DNA of 41,464 nt, taken from positions 1 through 41,464 of the forward strand of contig JAICQQ010000052.1 of the NCBI GenBank assembly GCA_025937785.1. Reading direction: 5' to 3'. A program made the translations under genes and the position numbers. The DNA comes from Polyangiaceae bacterium. GTDB taxonomy: Bacteria; Myxococcota_A; Polyangia; Polyangiales; Polyangiaceae. Under the pieces are notes generated by a model, which was not told where the DNA came from, ran no database searches, and saw nothing but the letters and a program-made list of their open reading frames with translations. Below, piece after piece: positions 9,457-18,066 of this stretch; within the stretch, counting starts at the first letter, position 1; each line of letters begins with the position of its first letter.

Positions 9457-10241
9457 GCGCCAACGAATTGAGGGGCAAGGTCGCTGTGATCACGGGAGTC
9501 GGCCGCCGCGCGGGCATCGGGGCAGCCATCGCTCTCGAGCTGGGGCGCGCTGGAGCCAGGCTGTTGCTTCTGTACCATCGCGCCTACGACGCGGCTCAAT
9601 CGTGGGGAAGCGACTCCAGCATGCCAGCGTCGTTGCTCGAACGGCTCGCGCCGGTCACCGACGTGCACGCCGCCGACGTGGATCTCGCCGAGCCCGCGAG
9701 CGCGCAGGCCGTCTTCGACGAGGTCGCGCGTCGCTTCGGCGTGGCGCACGTCCTGGTGAACAACGCCTGCCATTGGGAAAGCGGCGACGTGACGGCGACT
9801 GACGCCGCGCAGCTCGACCGGCACTATGCCATCAACACGCGGGCAGCGGTCTTGTTGTGCCGCGAGTTCACACGCCAGCTGCCCTCCGACGCCAACGGCC
9901 GCATCGTCAACGTCACTTCCGGACAGGGGTGTGCCCCGATGCCCGGTGAGGTGGCTTACGCGGTCACCAAGGCGGGGCTGGACGCACTGACGTTGACGCT
10001 GGCACTCGAGCTTGCCCACCGCGGCATCACGGTGAATGCCGTGGACCCTGGACCCACCGATACCGGCTGGATGACAGAAAGCTCGCGAGCCGCTCTGCTC
10101 GCTCGGTCGCCTTGCCAGAGGCTGGCCACGCCTCGAGATACGGCGCGCCTGATCCGCCTGCTCGCCTCCGATCGCGCGTCGAACGTCACCGGACAGATCC
10201 TGAGGGTCCAACCCGCTGGCGGCGACGGCCAGGCGGACTGA
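9453..10241 (+). CDS. Short-chain dehydrogenase/reductase (SDR)
   Basis: 262 residues from GTG 9453, which overlaps the previous stop as GTGA. Homology starts at ELRGKVAVITG, so longer upstream starts inside the preceding gene are rejected. A classical SDR fold is visible: cofactor motif TGVGRRAGIG (14-23, a known variant with two extra residues in the TGxxxGIG loop), DVDL (acidic loop), NNAC (the NNAG position), catalytic Ser in VTSGQG, and YAVTK with Tyr and Lys. The PGPTDTGWM segment follows the last core strand. The product is an NAD(P)H-dependent oxidoreductase of unknown substrate, cytoplasmic. Coupling to the ArnT-like gene hints at a shared role in sugar or lipid modification, but that is only positional. 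Confidence 0.93.
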   Translation: MSANELRGKVAVITGVGRRAGIGAAIALELGRAGARLLLLYHRAYDAAQSWGSDSSMPASLLERLAPVTDVHAADVDLAEPASAQAVFDEVARRFGVAHVLVNNACHWESGDVTATDAAQLDRHYAINTRAAVLLCREFTRQLPSDANGRIVNVTSGQGCAPMPGEVAYAVTKAGLDALTLTLALELAHRGITVNAVDPGPTDTGWMTESSRAALLARSPCQRLATPRDTARLIRLLASDRASNVTGQILRVQPAGGDGQAD

Positions 10242-10351
10242 CGTCGAGCACGGTGGACGTGCGCGCCGCTGGAAGAGTACCGTCGGCGCCATGAAGGCAT
10301 GGAGCAGATCGCGACTTTCACGCGGTCGTGCAGCTGTAACCCCGAGGACGC

Positions 10352-11107
10352 ATGGCTGAACTCGCGGGTATCTTCCTGCATCCCGTCAAAGCCCTGGATG
10401 CAGTCGCTGTCAGCGAGGCGCGGGTGCTGGCGTCCGGGGCTCTCGCGCACGATCGTCGCTGGGCGCTGATCGACAGCGCCGGTCACTTCGTCAACGGCAA
10501 GAACCGCGCGGCCGTCCACGAAGTGCGCGCCCGGTTCGATGTTTCCAGCTGGGAGATCGAGCTCGACGGTCGTGTGTTCTCACTCGTCCAGCAGGCACAC
10601 GAACTGGGGGCATACTTCAGCGATCGACTGGGCGAGCCCGTGCGCTTGCACCAGAACGACGCCGTCGGCTTTCCGGACGATCTCGACGCTTCCGGACCCA
10701 CGTGCGTATCGCAGGCATCTTTGGAGCAGGTCGGGGAGTGGTTCGGGTTCGCTCTGAACGAAGTGCGCGCACGCTTCCGCACCAACCTCGAGCTGGGCGG
10801 GGTCGAAGCGTTCTGGGAAGATCAGCTGTACGGCAACGCGTTCTACGCCGGCAACGTCGAGATCCACGCGGTAAACCCGTGCCAGCGCTGTGTCGTCCCC
10901 TCGCGACACCCTCTGACAGGAGCCGTCACCAGCGGCTTTCAGAAGCTGTTCACTCGACGCCGCCAGGCGAGTTTTCCAGCCACCGCCTCGCGCGTCCAGT
11001 TCAACCATTACTACCGCTTCGCCGTGAACACTCGGATCGCTCCGACCGAAGCGGGAAAGATCCTACGCGTCGGCGACGAAATCCGATTCCGCGATCCGGC
11101 AGCCTAG
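10352..11107 (+). CDS. MOSC domain-containing protein (MOSC N-terminal barrel plus MOSC)
   Basis: 251 residues. The N-terminus (AGIFLHPVKALDAVAVSEARVLASG, then HDRRWALID) is the MOSC N-terminal beta-barrel domain. The second half is the MOSC domain, where NPCQRCVVPSRHPLTG (Cys177 and Cys180) is the conserved cysteine segment that handles sulfur and the molybdenum cofactor in mARC/YcbX-like proteins. It likely acts in molybdenum-cofactor-linked sulfuration or N-hydroxyl reduction. No ferredoxin domain is appended, unlike some YcbX proteins. It starts at ATG 10352 with CCGAGGAC just upstream as a weak ribosome site. It is a single gene whose end converges on the small DPW-repeat gene 9 bases away. 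Confidence 0.9.
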   Translation: MAELAGIFLHPVKALDAVAVSEARVLASGALAHDRRWALIDSAGHFVNGKNRAAVHEVRARFDVSSWEIELDGRVFSLVQQAHELGAYFSDRLGEPVRLHQNDAVGFPDDLDASGPTCVSQASLEQVGEWFGFALNEVRARFRTNLELGGVEAFWEDQLYGNAFYAGNVEIHAVNPCQRCVVPSRHPLTGAVTSGFQKLFTRRRQASFPATASRVQFNHYYRFAVNTRIAPTEAGKILRVGDEIRFRDPAA

Positions 11108-11116
11108 GCTGATAGG

Positions 11117-11545
11117 CTAAGGTCTATAAACGTCGTTCGCCCAAGGATCGACGATGAGATCGGGAGCCGGCGCCCGCACTTTCGATGGCTCTGGAGCCCA
11201 AGGATCGACCAGGAGCTGCAGGGGCTTGGCCCAGTCACCCGACTCGCGCGGCCGCCGTGGTGGCGCCGGCGGCGCCTGCACGCCGGTGTTCGGTGTTGGC
11301 GAGGACACCCCTCGCGGGGCGGGGGTCGAGCTCAGCCACGGATCGGTGAGTTCGAAGTTTCGCTCGTCGACCCACTCGACCCGTGCGTGTCGCCGACTCG
11401 CCGGAGCCGCGGCCGCCCTGGCGGAGCGGGCGGAAGACGGCGCGACCGACGGCGGTGACCACGGATCGACGACCCAATCGCTCTGCGCGAACGCCACACC
11501 GGCGCCCGCCAGGATTGCCGATACGACGAAGATCCCCACGCGCAT
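11117..11545 (-). CDS. Small secreted Pro-rich protein with four DPW motifs
   Basis: 142 residues from ATG 11545 (MRVGIFVVSA). The frame stays open upstream, but this ATG starts a textbook signal peptide with cleavage after AFA (residue 20). The mature protein is Ala/Pro/Ser-rich and predicted disordered, and carries a short motif four times: VVDPWSPP (25-32), LTDPWLSS, LVDPWAPE and IVDPWAND, with DPW at 27-29, 68-70, 114-116 and 133-135. No enzyme domain is recognised. The regular placing of an acidic-Pro-Trp motif on a flexible exported chain suggests short binding sites for a partner domain. The gene is convergent with the MOSC gene and divergent from the ADP-ribosylglycohydrolase gene. 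Confidence 0.75.
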   Translation of the reverse strand: MRVGIFVVSAILAGAGVAFAQSDWVVDPWSPPSVAPSSARSARAAAAPASRRHARVEWVDERNFELTDPWLSSTPAPRGVSSPTPNTGVQAPPAPPRRPRESGDWAKPLQLLVDPWAPEPSKVRAPAPDLIVDPWANDVYRP

Positions 11546-11722
11546 CTGGCAAGAGCCTAGCCCAGAATCCCTGGTCGGGCACCTGGTGGAGCGAGGCTTT
11601 GAACGAAAATTGCACATGCCCGCCGGCCTGCGGCGCGCAAAACCGCATCCCAGATTCATCTGTTGGGACTTTCGGGTGCGCGAGACGGCACACTGGGGAG
11701 CCTCCGAGCGAGGGAGCCACGC

Positions 11723-12661
11723 ATGAATGATCGCGAACGACTCCTTGGGGGTCTATACGGCCTGCTCGTGGGAGACGCTGTAGGCGTGCCCTACGAGTTT
11801 CACACGCCAGCAACGCTCCCGCCGTGGGAGGCGATCGAGCTGCCACCACCCCCCGGCTTTCGTCGGGCGCACACCCGAGCCCCTGCGGGCGCCTGGTCGG
11901 ACGATGGCGCGCAAGCCTTGTGCTTGCTCGCCTCGCTCGTCGAGCGCGGCGCGCTGGATCTCGACGACCTCGGCCGGCGCTTCGTCGCCTGGCGCGACAC
12001 GGGCTACCTCGCGGTGGATGGCGTCGTGTTCGACGTCGGGGTGCAGACGTCTACGGCGCTGGCGGCCCTCAGACTCGGAGTGCCAGCGCTGCGGGCGGGA
12101 CCCAGCGGAGAACGCCAGAACGGAAACGGATCGCTCATGCGCGTGCTGCCGCTGGCGTTGTGGCACCAGGGCGACGACCGCGAACTCGTGCACGATGCTG
12201 CCATGCAATCCAGAGTCACCCACGGCCACGCTCGGTCGCAGGTCTGCTGCGCACTGTACTGCTTGTGGGCCCGCGCGACGCTGCGCGGCTCGAGCGACGC
12301 CTGGGCTACGGCCACGGACAGCTTGCGGCGCCTGTGTCGCGACGAACCAGAGTGGTCCCGTGAGCTCGAAGAACAGATTCGCCCCGAGGAGGAAGCGCAG
12401 GGTGCGGGGTCGGGGTACGTCGTCGATTGTCTACACTCTGCACGTCTCGCGCTGCTCGAACCTACGTATGAGCGAGTGGTGAAGTATGCCATCTCGCTGG
12501 GCAATGACACCGATACCACCGCCGCCGTGGCCGGTGGCATCGCGGGCTTACGGCATGGCCTCGACGGCATCCCTCCGCGCTGGCTCACCTCTCTGAATGG
12601 ACGCGGCCTCGTCGACCCCTTGGTGGACCGCTGGCAGGCAGACCAGCATCCAAGCCGCTAG
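11723..12661 (+). CDS. ADP-ribosylglycohydrolase family protein (DraG-like)
   Basis: 312 residues from ATG 11723, with GAGGGAG near 11709-11715 as ribosome site. Family marks in order: LLGGLYGLLVGDAVGVPYEF at the N-terminus, the metal site WSDDGAQAL (Ser-Asp-Asp where Thr-Asp-Asp is usual), RQNGNGSLMRVLPLAL, SRVTHGHARSQVCC, and the second metal site GNDTDTTAAVAGGIAGLRHG. The Asp-x-Asp-Thr ligands of the second site are intact, so activity is plausible. These di-magnesium enzymes remove ADP-ribose from proteins, nucleic acids or small molecules; the target here is unknown. No ADP-ribosyltransferase is seen nearby. The gene ends 4 bases before the converging lipoprotein gene. Confidence 0.93.
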   Translation: MNDRERLLGGLYGLLVGDAVGVPYEFHTPATLPPWEAIELPPPPGFRRAHTRAPAGAWSDDGAQALCLLASLVERGALDLDDLGRRFVAWRDTGYLAVDGVVFDVGVQTSTALAALRLGVPALRAGPSGERQNGNGSLMRVLPLALWHQGDDRELVHDAAMQSRVTHGHARSQVCCALYCLWARATLRGSSDAWATATDSLRRLCRDEPEWSRELEEQIRPEEEAQGAGSGYVVDCLHSARLALLEPTYERVVKYAISLGNDTDTTAAVAGGIAGLRHGLDGIPPRWLTSLNGRGLVDPLVDRWQADQHPSR

Positions 12662-12665
12662 CGGA

Positions 12666-13184
12666 TCAGCGAACCACCACGTCGTAGTAGTACGAGTAGC
12701 CCGCGTCGAACACCTCGGCGAGCACCTGAGCGTTACCGTGGCCATCCTCTGAATCCGACAACGTGACGTTGTGCGCACCTGGCGGGATCACGAACACTCC
12801 CTCCGTGCCGGGCGGTACCCACCCCATGAGCTCGCCGTCTACGAACACGTATTGATTGACCAAGTACGTGTTGCGGATCCCCAGCCACGCCATTGCATCG
12901 GTCGCTTCACCCTTCAACGTGTAGCGTTCCGCCAGCCCCGTCGGCTGCGACGGCGTCTCCGCTGCCGCTGGCTCCGCTGCCGCTGGCTCCGAGGCCTCGG
13001 GCGCCTGGGGCGCGCTCGGCTCGCTCGCGGGTGGCGCGGGCACGGCAGGCGTCGCCACGGACACGGTGTCGGATTCTTGACCGGGTGTCGGCGCCCGTGG
13101 CGTGCTTGTGTCTGCCGAGTGGGCGGGACGACCGCAGGCGGGCACGAGCGCCGCCAGCAGCATCGACAACGCCCCGCAGTTCAT
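12666..13184 (-). CDS. Lipoprotein with Ala/Pro linker and PEGA-like C-terminal domain
   Basis: 172 residues from ATG 13184. MNCGALSMLLAALVPACGRP is a lipoprotein signal with the lipobox LVPAC. A ~65-residue spacer rich in Ala, Pro, Glu and Ser contains near-perfect short repeats (PAAAEPAAAET) that also show as DNA repeats near 12965-12995. The globular end (~residues 85-172) includes YVFVDGELMGWVPPGTEGVFVIPPGAHNVTLSDS, which resembles a PEGA-type beta domain, though this is a fold-level impression. Probable site: the inner leaflet of the outer membrane or the outer face of the inner membrane. It is divergent from the AgmX-tail gene. Function unknown. Confidence 0.8.
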   Translation of the reverse strand: MNCGALSMLLAALVPACGRPAHSADTSTPRAPTPGQESDTVSVATPAVPAPPASEPSAPQAPEASEPAAAEPAAAETPSQPTGLAERYTLKGEATDAMAWLGIRNTYLVNQYVFVDGELMGWVPPGTEGVFVIPPGAHNVTLSDSEDGHGNAQVLAEVFDAGYSYYYDVVVR

Positions 13185-13239
13185 CCGAGGAAAGTAAGGA
13201 GCGCGACCCGAGCCCGCAAGTGAAGGCTGCGTGAAGTCG

Positions 13240-14559
13240 ATGGAACCCGACGACGGCGATGGTGTCCGACCAAACATGGCCAGCTCGGAGCTCAGAGTCC
13301 ACGTCGTGGTGCTGTGGGAGGGGGACGTCGTACACACGGCGCTGCTCGCACCAGGACAAAGCTTCGTGCTGGGGGACGCGCGGGGCGGTTGGGCGTGCCC
13401 GGCGAGCGCGCTCCGGGGGGCCCGCTCGCACGTTCTGGTGCGGGTCGAGCAGCGCGGGGCACGCTTCACGCCGCCCGGCGGTGGCGCCACATGGATCGCG
13501 TGTGGACAGCAGGCGTCGGCGCAGCTCGAAGGCATCCGTGTGCTCGCGTCGGCGGGCGTCGTCGACGGACAGGTCCAGAGCCTCCGGACGCGCCGCTGGG
13601 ATACGCGGCTCGGCGCCAGCAGCGCCCTCACGGTGCTGGCGCACGCAGCGCTGCTGGTGCTCGCGGCGCTCTCGCCACCACCACTGGCCGCGACGGCACA
13701 GGTCGAACCGGACCCCGAGCTTCCGCTCCGACCGCTGACTGCCGTGGCTTCTTTCGCCGAATTCGAGCTCGAGGTCCCCGAACCGGAAGTCGCGCTCGAA
13801 CCCTCCGAGCGGCTCACGAGCATCGACGGTTGGGCCCGCTGCGGCGGCGAACTCGAAATGGGGACGCCGACGCTGCTCGCCGGCGGTCGCTTCGGAAACG
13901 CCGGTCCTCCCGACAACGCCGATCCCCACCTTGCCGCCGAAAATGGTCCCGCGCGACCCGCGCTCGAAGTGCTCGCTCATCTGCCACCCGCACGCCCCCA
14001 TCCCAGCGATCCCCGGCCCGAGTTGCACCGAGATCCCTACGCCCTCACCGCGCTTTGGGGTCGCGAAACACCCCTCGGTACCGACCCCGAGAGCGCGCGT
14101 GCCCAGCTGCTGGGCGACATGCTCGGCGAGTCCAGCGGCGACGGGCTCAATGGCAAGCGCCGCGCGCCGGGTGGCAAGGCAAAACAGCTGCGAGTCCGCG
14201 CCGCCCCGCCAGACCTTCGCCGCCTACCCCCGCGCGTCGTCCACACCGGGCTGCGCGTTTCCGGATCGCTCGATAGCGCTCGAGTCGCGCACTCCATGCT
14301 GTCGAGCCTGCCCGCGTTCAGAACCTGCTACGCCAACAGCCTCACCGACACGTCGCAGGCGGATCGCCTCGAGCTGACATTCACGATCGCGCCCGGTGGA
14401 TCGGTGACTGACCGCTCCGCGACGTACGGGGATTCCGTCGCTTCGGACTTGGTCAGCTGCATGCTACACGCCACCAAGACGCTGCGCTTCGATCAAGCGC
14501 CCGCGCACACGACCGTTACCTACCCGCTGCTTCTGATCCCACCCGCACCGATCACCTAG
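13240..14559 (+). CDS. Membrane-anchored protein with AgmX/PglI-type C-terminal domain
   Basis: 439 residues from ATG 13240; GTG 13231 and ATG 13276 (MASSELRV) are also possible and no ribosome site decides. The N-terminal ~100 residues (LRVHVVVLWEGDVVHTALLAPGQSFVLGD) look like a small FHA-like or beta-rich cytoplasmic domain. One membrane helix follows near residues 125-145 (LTVLAHAALLVLAALSPPP), then a long Pro/Glu/Ala-rich periplasmic linker. The final ~95 residues, from VVHTGLRVSGSLDSARV on, with AFRTCYANSL, LELTFTIAPGGSVTD and a paired second Cys in LVSCML, fit the TonB-like AgmX/PglI C-terminal domain found in many myxobacterial envelope proteins. It may span the periplasm. Its stop overlaps the opposing gene's stop. 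Confidence 0.85.
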   Translation: MEPDDGDGVRPNMASSELRVHVVVLWEGDVVHTALLAPGQSFVLGDARGGWACPASALRGARSHVLVRVEQRGARFTPPGGGATWIACGQQASAQLEGIRVLASAGVVDGQVQSLRTRRWDTRLGASSALTVLAHAALLVLAALSPPPLAATAQVEPDPELPLRPLTAVASFAEFELEVPEPEVALEPSERLTSIDGWARCGGELEMGTPTLLAGGRFGNAGPPDNADPHLAAENGPARPALEVLAHLPPARPHPSDPRPELHRDPYALTALWGRETPLGTDPESARAQLLGDMLGESSGDGLNGKRRAPGGKAKQLRVRAAPPDLRRLPPRVVHTGLRVSGSLDSARVAHSMLSSLPAFRTCYANSLTDTSQADRLELTFTIAPGGSVTDRSATYGDSVASDLVSCMLHATKTLRFDQAPAHTTVTYPLLLIPPAPIT

Positions 14560-15239
14560 GAGCGCAGCGGGGCACGCTTGCTCGAGCGGCGCTTGCGCTT
14601 GCCGGGGCTCCGCGTACTCGTACCGGGCTTGCGTGAACGCTTCGGTAGGGCGGCCGCGACCGCGGCCTGGGGAGCGTCGCGCTGGTCGAGCGGCTTTGGG
14701 CAGATCGACCGCAGCTTGCAAGCGCCGCACTCTCGCCCGCTCCAGATCCGATCGAAGCGCGACTGGACTGCGTCCAGCAATACGTCGTCTTCGACCACGA
14801 CGCCCATCTCGAAATTGCGCCGCCCCTCGCCCTTCGCACCCAGCCCCGCCCCCGTGAAGTTGGCGCTCCCCAAGTACACCGCCGCTCCGTCCACGACGAC
14901 CAGCTTCAGGTGCACGCGCGGACACTGCCGCAGCTCGAAGCCCGGCGCGCCTAGCTCCGTCGCCCCCGCCAGCGATGCCCGCAAGCGCCGCGATGGCGCC
15001 GCGCCGTGCAAGATCCGGATCTCGACCCCCGCCCTCACCAGCGACACGAACTGCTCTACTAGCGACACATAGCGTCCGCGCGCGCGAGCGGCCGTTCCTA
15101 CCGGTGCCTCGATGTGCACGTCCTTCATCGTAGCGCTGGCAATCCAGAGCGAAACCCGGGCGCGACACATCGAACGCAGCACTAGGTCGTCGTAGTGCTC
15201 GCGGTCGGAAACGAGGGACAGCTCCGTAACTCGGCGCAC
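14556..15239 (-). CDS. Phospholipase D-like protein with one HKD motif
   Basis: 227 residues. A single PLD active-site motif is present, HLKLVVVDGAAVYLGSANFTGAG (H-x-K-x4-D followed by the G-S-x-N segment), as in PLD-family nucleases that dimerise to bring two motifs together. The N-terminal part has the usual preceding strands (YDDLVLRSMCRARVSLWIASATM). A short cysteine cluster, ECGACKLRSICPKP, follows the PLD fold and might bind zinc. The C-terminus is strongly basic (RKPGTSTRSPGKRKRRSSKR), fitting nucleic acid binding. It may be a nuclease or a phosphodiesterase; lipase activity is less likely given the basic tail. Start ATG 15239 is the first in frame. Its stop shares bases 14557-14558 with the convergent gene's stop. 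Confidence 0.85.
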   Translation of the reverse strand: MRRVTELSLVSDREHYDDLVLRSMCRARVSLWIASATMKDVHIEAPVGTAARARGRYVSLVEQFVSLVRAGVEIRILHGAAPSRRLRASLAGATELGAPGFELRQCPRVHLKLVVVDGAAVYLGSANFTGAGLGAKGEGRRNFEMGVVVEDDVLLDAVQSRFDRIWSGRECGACKLRSICPKPLDQRDAPQAAVAAALPKRSRKPGTSTRSPGKRKRRSSKRAPLRS

Positions 15240-15373
15240 GCGAGCTCGAGTATGCGGAAATATCGCCGCCCTGACCAGGGATGTCTGGCCCTCCCCTCAG
15301 AGCCGAGCTCGTCCGCAGCGTCCGCAGAACGCACCACTTGGCAACCTGCTAAGCTCCGTCCTACGTTGGCACG

Positions 15374-15907
15374 ATGATGAGTCCGGAATGGGCAGGCGCC
15401 CTCGGTCGCTACAACCGCTGGATGAACGACAAGCTCTACGGGCTCGCCGCGACGCTGAGCGACGAAGCACGCAAGCGCGACGTCGGCGCGTTCTTCAAGT
15501 CGATCCACGGCACATTCAACCACATCCTGCTCGCCGACAGAGTCTGGCTCGCACGGCTCACGGGCGCGACCGTCCCGGACGGATTCATGGCCCCGGGGGG
15601 CATCCGCTCCCTCGACCAAGAGCTCTACGCTGACTTCGACGAGCTCCGCCGCCAGCGAACGCTGACCGACGGCGAGCTCTCGACCTGGGTCGCCGGTCTG
15701 ACCGATGCAAGCCTCGCCGCCCCAATTGCCTTCATGCGCCGTGGCCACAAGCAAGAATGCCCGCTCTGGTGGACGGTCGCCCACGTCTTCAACCATCAGA
15801 CCCACCACCGCGGCCAGATCACTACGCTGCTCTTGCAACAGGGCTGCGACCCCGGCGTCACCGACCTGTACGCCATGCTGCGCGAGGAGAACGCGCCAGC
15901 GTCCTGA
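15374..15907 (+). CDS. DinB family protein (putative metal-dependent hydrolase or thiol transferase)
   Basis: 177 residues, normal for the DinB four-helix bundle. The metal-binding histidines are visible: one in KSIHGTFNHILLADRVWLARL, and the pair in VFNHQTHHRGQITTLLLQQG near the C-terminus, giving the DinB triad. LGRYNRWMNDKLYGLAATL is the typical first helix and the ending GVTDLYAML matches the family's common GxTDL end. DinB proteins bind a divalent metal and many use low-molecular-weight thiols; the name comes from a DNA-damage-inducible gene, but most members have unrelated roles. ATG codons at 15374 and 15377 are both possible starts. Single gene, divergent from the PLD-like gene. Confidence 0.92.
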   Translation: MMSPEWAGALGRYNRWMNDKLYGLAATLSDEARKRDVGAFFKSIHGTFNHILLADRVWLARLTGATVPDGFMAPGGIRSLDQELYADFDELRRQRTLTDGELSTWVAGLTDASLAAPIAFMRRGHKQECPLWWTVAHVFNHQTHHRGQITTLLLQQGCDPGVTDLYAMLREENAPAS

Positions 15908-16050
15908 CCCGCAGCTCGCACGAGACCTCCAAGCCGCGCGAGCTTCTACCCTCCAAGCACGAGCTGGCAAGAAGATGACCTGCACGACACCAGTCGATCT
16001 GTCGGACGTGCTGCTAAAGCTCGAATGAGCCGGGCCATCCCCGGCGCTGC

Positions 16051-16680
16051 TCAGGATCGGCGGCGTGCTCGGATCACCGCATCGACTCCAGTCCCAGCGA
16101 CGGCACGCGGGCGCTCCTCGGCGACCATCAGCTCCCACAGCCGCGGGTCGAGCGCGGCGCGCGCAGCCTCGACCGAGACTTGCACTTGATTGGCGGCAGC
16201 CGTGGCAGCTCCGGTGGCAGGATCGATGGGGCGGTGCCCCACGAGGAGCAACGTACCCCCGGGAGCAACACCGCTCGCCATCCGCGCGACCATCTCTTCG
16301 ACGGAGCCGGCGACGTGGACGTACAAGCAGACCACGAGATCGTAGCGCCGAGGCTCAGCCGTCCAGTGGCTGAGATCGCGCTCGGCCCAGTCGATGCGCT
16401 CGGCAACCTCGGCGCCGGCGGCCTCGGCCAGTGAGCGACCGTGAGCCAACGCTGCTGCGGAAAAGTCCACCGCCGTGACGTGCCACCCGTGCGCGGCCAG
16501 CCACAGCGTCTCCGCGCCGTGCCCGCAGCCCGCGTCGAGCGCGCGCCCCGGCGCAAGGTCCGCAGCTTCGAGCATCAGGTGTGCGTTCGGTGAACGCCTC
16601 GCGACCTTGTCACCGTGATCGCGGAGCGTCTTCGCCCACAGCTCTTCCCAAAAGTCCTGATCGAACTTCGGTGGGTTCAT
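16051..16680 (-). CDS. Class I SAM-dependent methyltransferase
   Basis: 209 residues. The start at ATG 16680 is well supported by GGAGG at 16685-16689, four bases upstream. Motif I is ALDAGCGHGAETLWLA, followed by the acidic strand-2 end in VTAVDFSAAAL and the motif in WAERDLSHW. VVCLYVHVAGSVEEMVARMASGVAPGGTLLLVGH covers motifs II and III. It resembles small-molecule methyltransferases of the Methyltransf_25/TehB-like group. The acceptor is not predictable. It is a lone minus-strand gene divergent from the secreted protein gene that follows. Confidence 0.93.
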   Translation of the reverse strand: MNPPKFDQDFWEELWAKTLRDHGDKVARRSPNAHLMLEAADLAPGRALDAGCGHGAETLWLAAHGWHVTAVDFSAAALAHGRSLAEAAGAEVAERIDWAERDLSHWTAEPRRYDLVVCLYVHVAGSVEEMVARMASGVAPGGTLLLVGHRPIDPATGAATAAANQVQVSVEAARAALDPRLWELMVAEERPRAVAGTGVDAVIRARRRS

Positions 16681-16799
16681 GCTTCCTCCGACTCCAGCCG
16701 AGTGAGGGTAGCGGTTGCCGGACCCGAGCGCACCGGCAATATTCCAAGTTCAATAGAAACACCCTCGCGCTCTACCGCCCATGCTACTGATTGCGTTGA

Positions 16800-17936
16800 A
16801 TGCGGGACCTGGGCTGGAGGTTGCACACGCTGCTGCTCGTGGGAGCGCTGGTACTGCTATCGCGAACGGCGCGCGCCGATCTCACGTGGCAAGCGCCCGC
16901 CGAATGCCCGTCGGCGGCGCAAGTTTCTAGCGAGATCGAGCGCTTGCTCGCAGGGTCGGAGTACCCCACGGGTGCTTTGAACGAATTCTCGCTCGCCGTC
17001 ACGCGCGAGGGAGGCGCAGGCATGTTCGTCGTGCGCATCACCCGCACGCAGAGCGGCTCGCGTCAGGAACGGGTGGTGGAAGGCGCAGACTGCGGCGAGC
17101 TCGCGCAGGCTGCGGCGCTGGCGGTCGCGCTCGCCATCAACCCCGAGCTGGAGCCTGCCCCGTCGCCGACCCCCACAGCTCCGGCGTCCCCGGTAGTACC
17201 GGCGGAGGCCGTACCGGCGGAGGCCGCCGCCGCAACCGCGCCCGGCCACACCCCAGTACCACCACCCGCACCACCTCGAGCGGCTGCCCCGCCACCGACG
17301 GCGGGCAGCGACCCTCAGGCAGCGCAAGCCCCGCCACCCAACACCCCGATCGCGCCCGCGAGCCCGAGCGTGCCGCCGATGGCTGACCAGGGTTCGGCGA
17401 GCAAGCCGGCGGAAAGTCCTGGCTGGTCGCATCCGCACCTGTCGGCGTTCGCACTCGTGACCGGCGACAGCGGCAGCATGCCGGAAGCTGCGTTGGGCTT
17501 GGGCGGCGGAGTGGCTGCCGCGGGCGAGGCAACCCGGGTGCAGGTGGCATTGGAATTATTCTCGTCGACCGAAACCGAACCTGACGCGGGTGGGGCGTAT
17601 GCCCACTTCGGGCTGTATCGAGCGCACGCGTCGGGCTGCTACAGCCCTTTCGCCGATCGCGTTTTCCTCTTTGGCTGCGCCACGTTGCAGGTCGGCGTTC
17701 TGCGCGCGCAGGGCCGCGGGATCGCCGAAGCGAACCAGGTGAACCGAGCTTGGTTCGCTGCAGGGGCAGATCTGCTGGTTTTGGGCTCGTTAGCCGAGCG
17801 GACCTGGCTACAGCTGCGGGGAGGGGTGGCTCGACCCCTGATCGAACGCAACTACGTGATGAACGGCTCCAGCGTGCACGAGGTTTCCAGCTGGGTGTTC
17901 GATGCGGGGGTTGGAGTAGAATTTCGATTCAACTGA
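16800..17936 (+). CDS. Secreted/outer-membrane protein with Pro/Ala linker
   Basis: 378 residues. The signal peptide MRDLGWRLHTLLLVGALVLLSRTARA is cut before Asp27. The N-terminal domain (~27-120) begins LTWQAPAECPSAAQVSSEIERLL and has a second Cys in VEGADCGELAQAAALAVALAI; this Cys-paired module is often seen at the front of myxobacterial envelope proteins. A ~90-residue Pro/Ala-rich linker (125-215) follows. The C-terminal ~165 residues have alternating beta patterns and end in VGVEFRFN, an aromatic-rich end that fits an outer-membrane beta-barrel strand. Function unknown. The ECF sigma gene lies 130 bases downstream on the same strand, so shared transcription is possible. Confidence 0.8.
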   Translation: MRDLGWRLHTLLLVGALVLLSRTARADLTWQAPAECPSAAQVSSEIERLLAGSEYPTGALNEFSLAVTREGGAGMFVVRITRTQSGSRQERVVEGADCGELAQAAALAVALAINPELEPAPSPTPTAPASPVVPAEAVPAEAAAATAPGHTPVPPPAPPRAAAPPPTAGSDPQAAQAPPPNTPIAPASPSVPPMADQGSASKPAESPGWSHPHLSAFALVTGDSGSMPEAALGLGGGVAAAGEATRVQVALELFSSTETEPDAGGAYAHFGLYRAHASGCYSPFADRVFLFGCATLQVGVLRAQGRGIAEANQVNRAWFAAGADLLVLGSLAERTWLQLRGGVARPLIERNYVMNGSSVHEVSSWVFDAGVGVEFRFN

Positions 17937-18066
17937 CCAGAAACGTCCCGAGCGGACACTAGGGGTCGATCGTCTGTCACCTCGAGCATTCAGCGCAGCC
18001 TCCACCACGCGCCCGCCGCTGAACGGGCCTGGCGCAGCTGCGCCCGAAGCGCACTTCGACCCGCCC

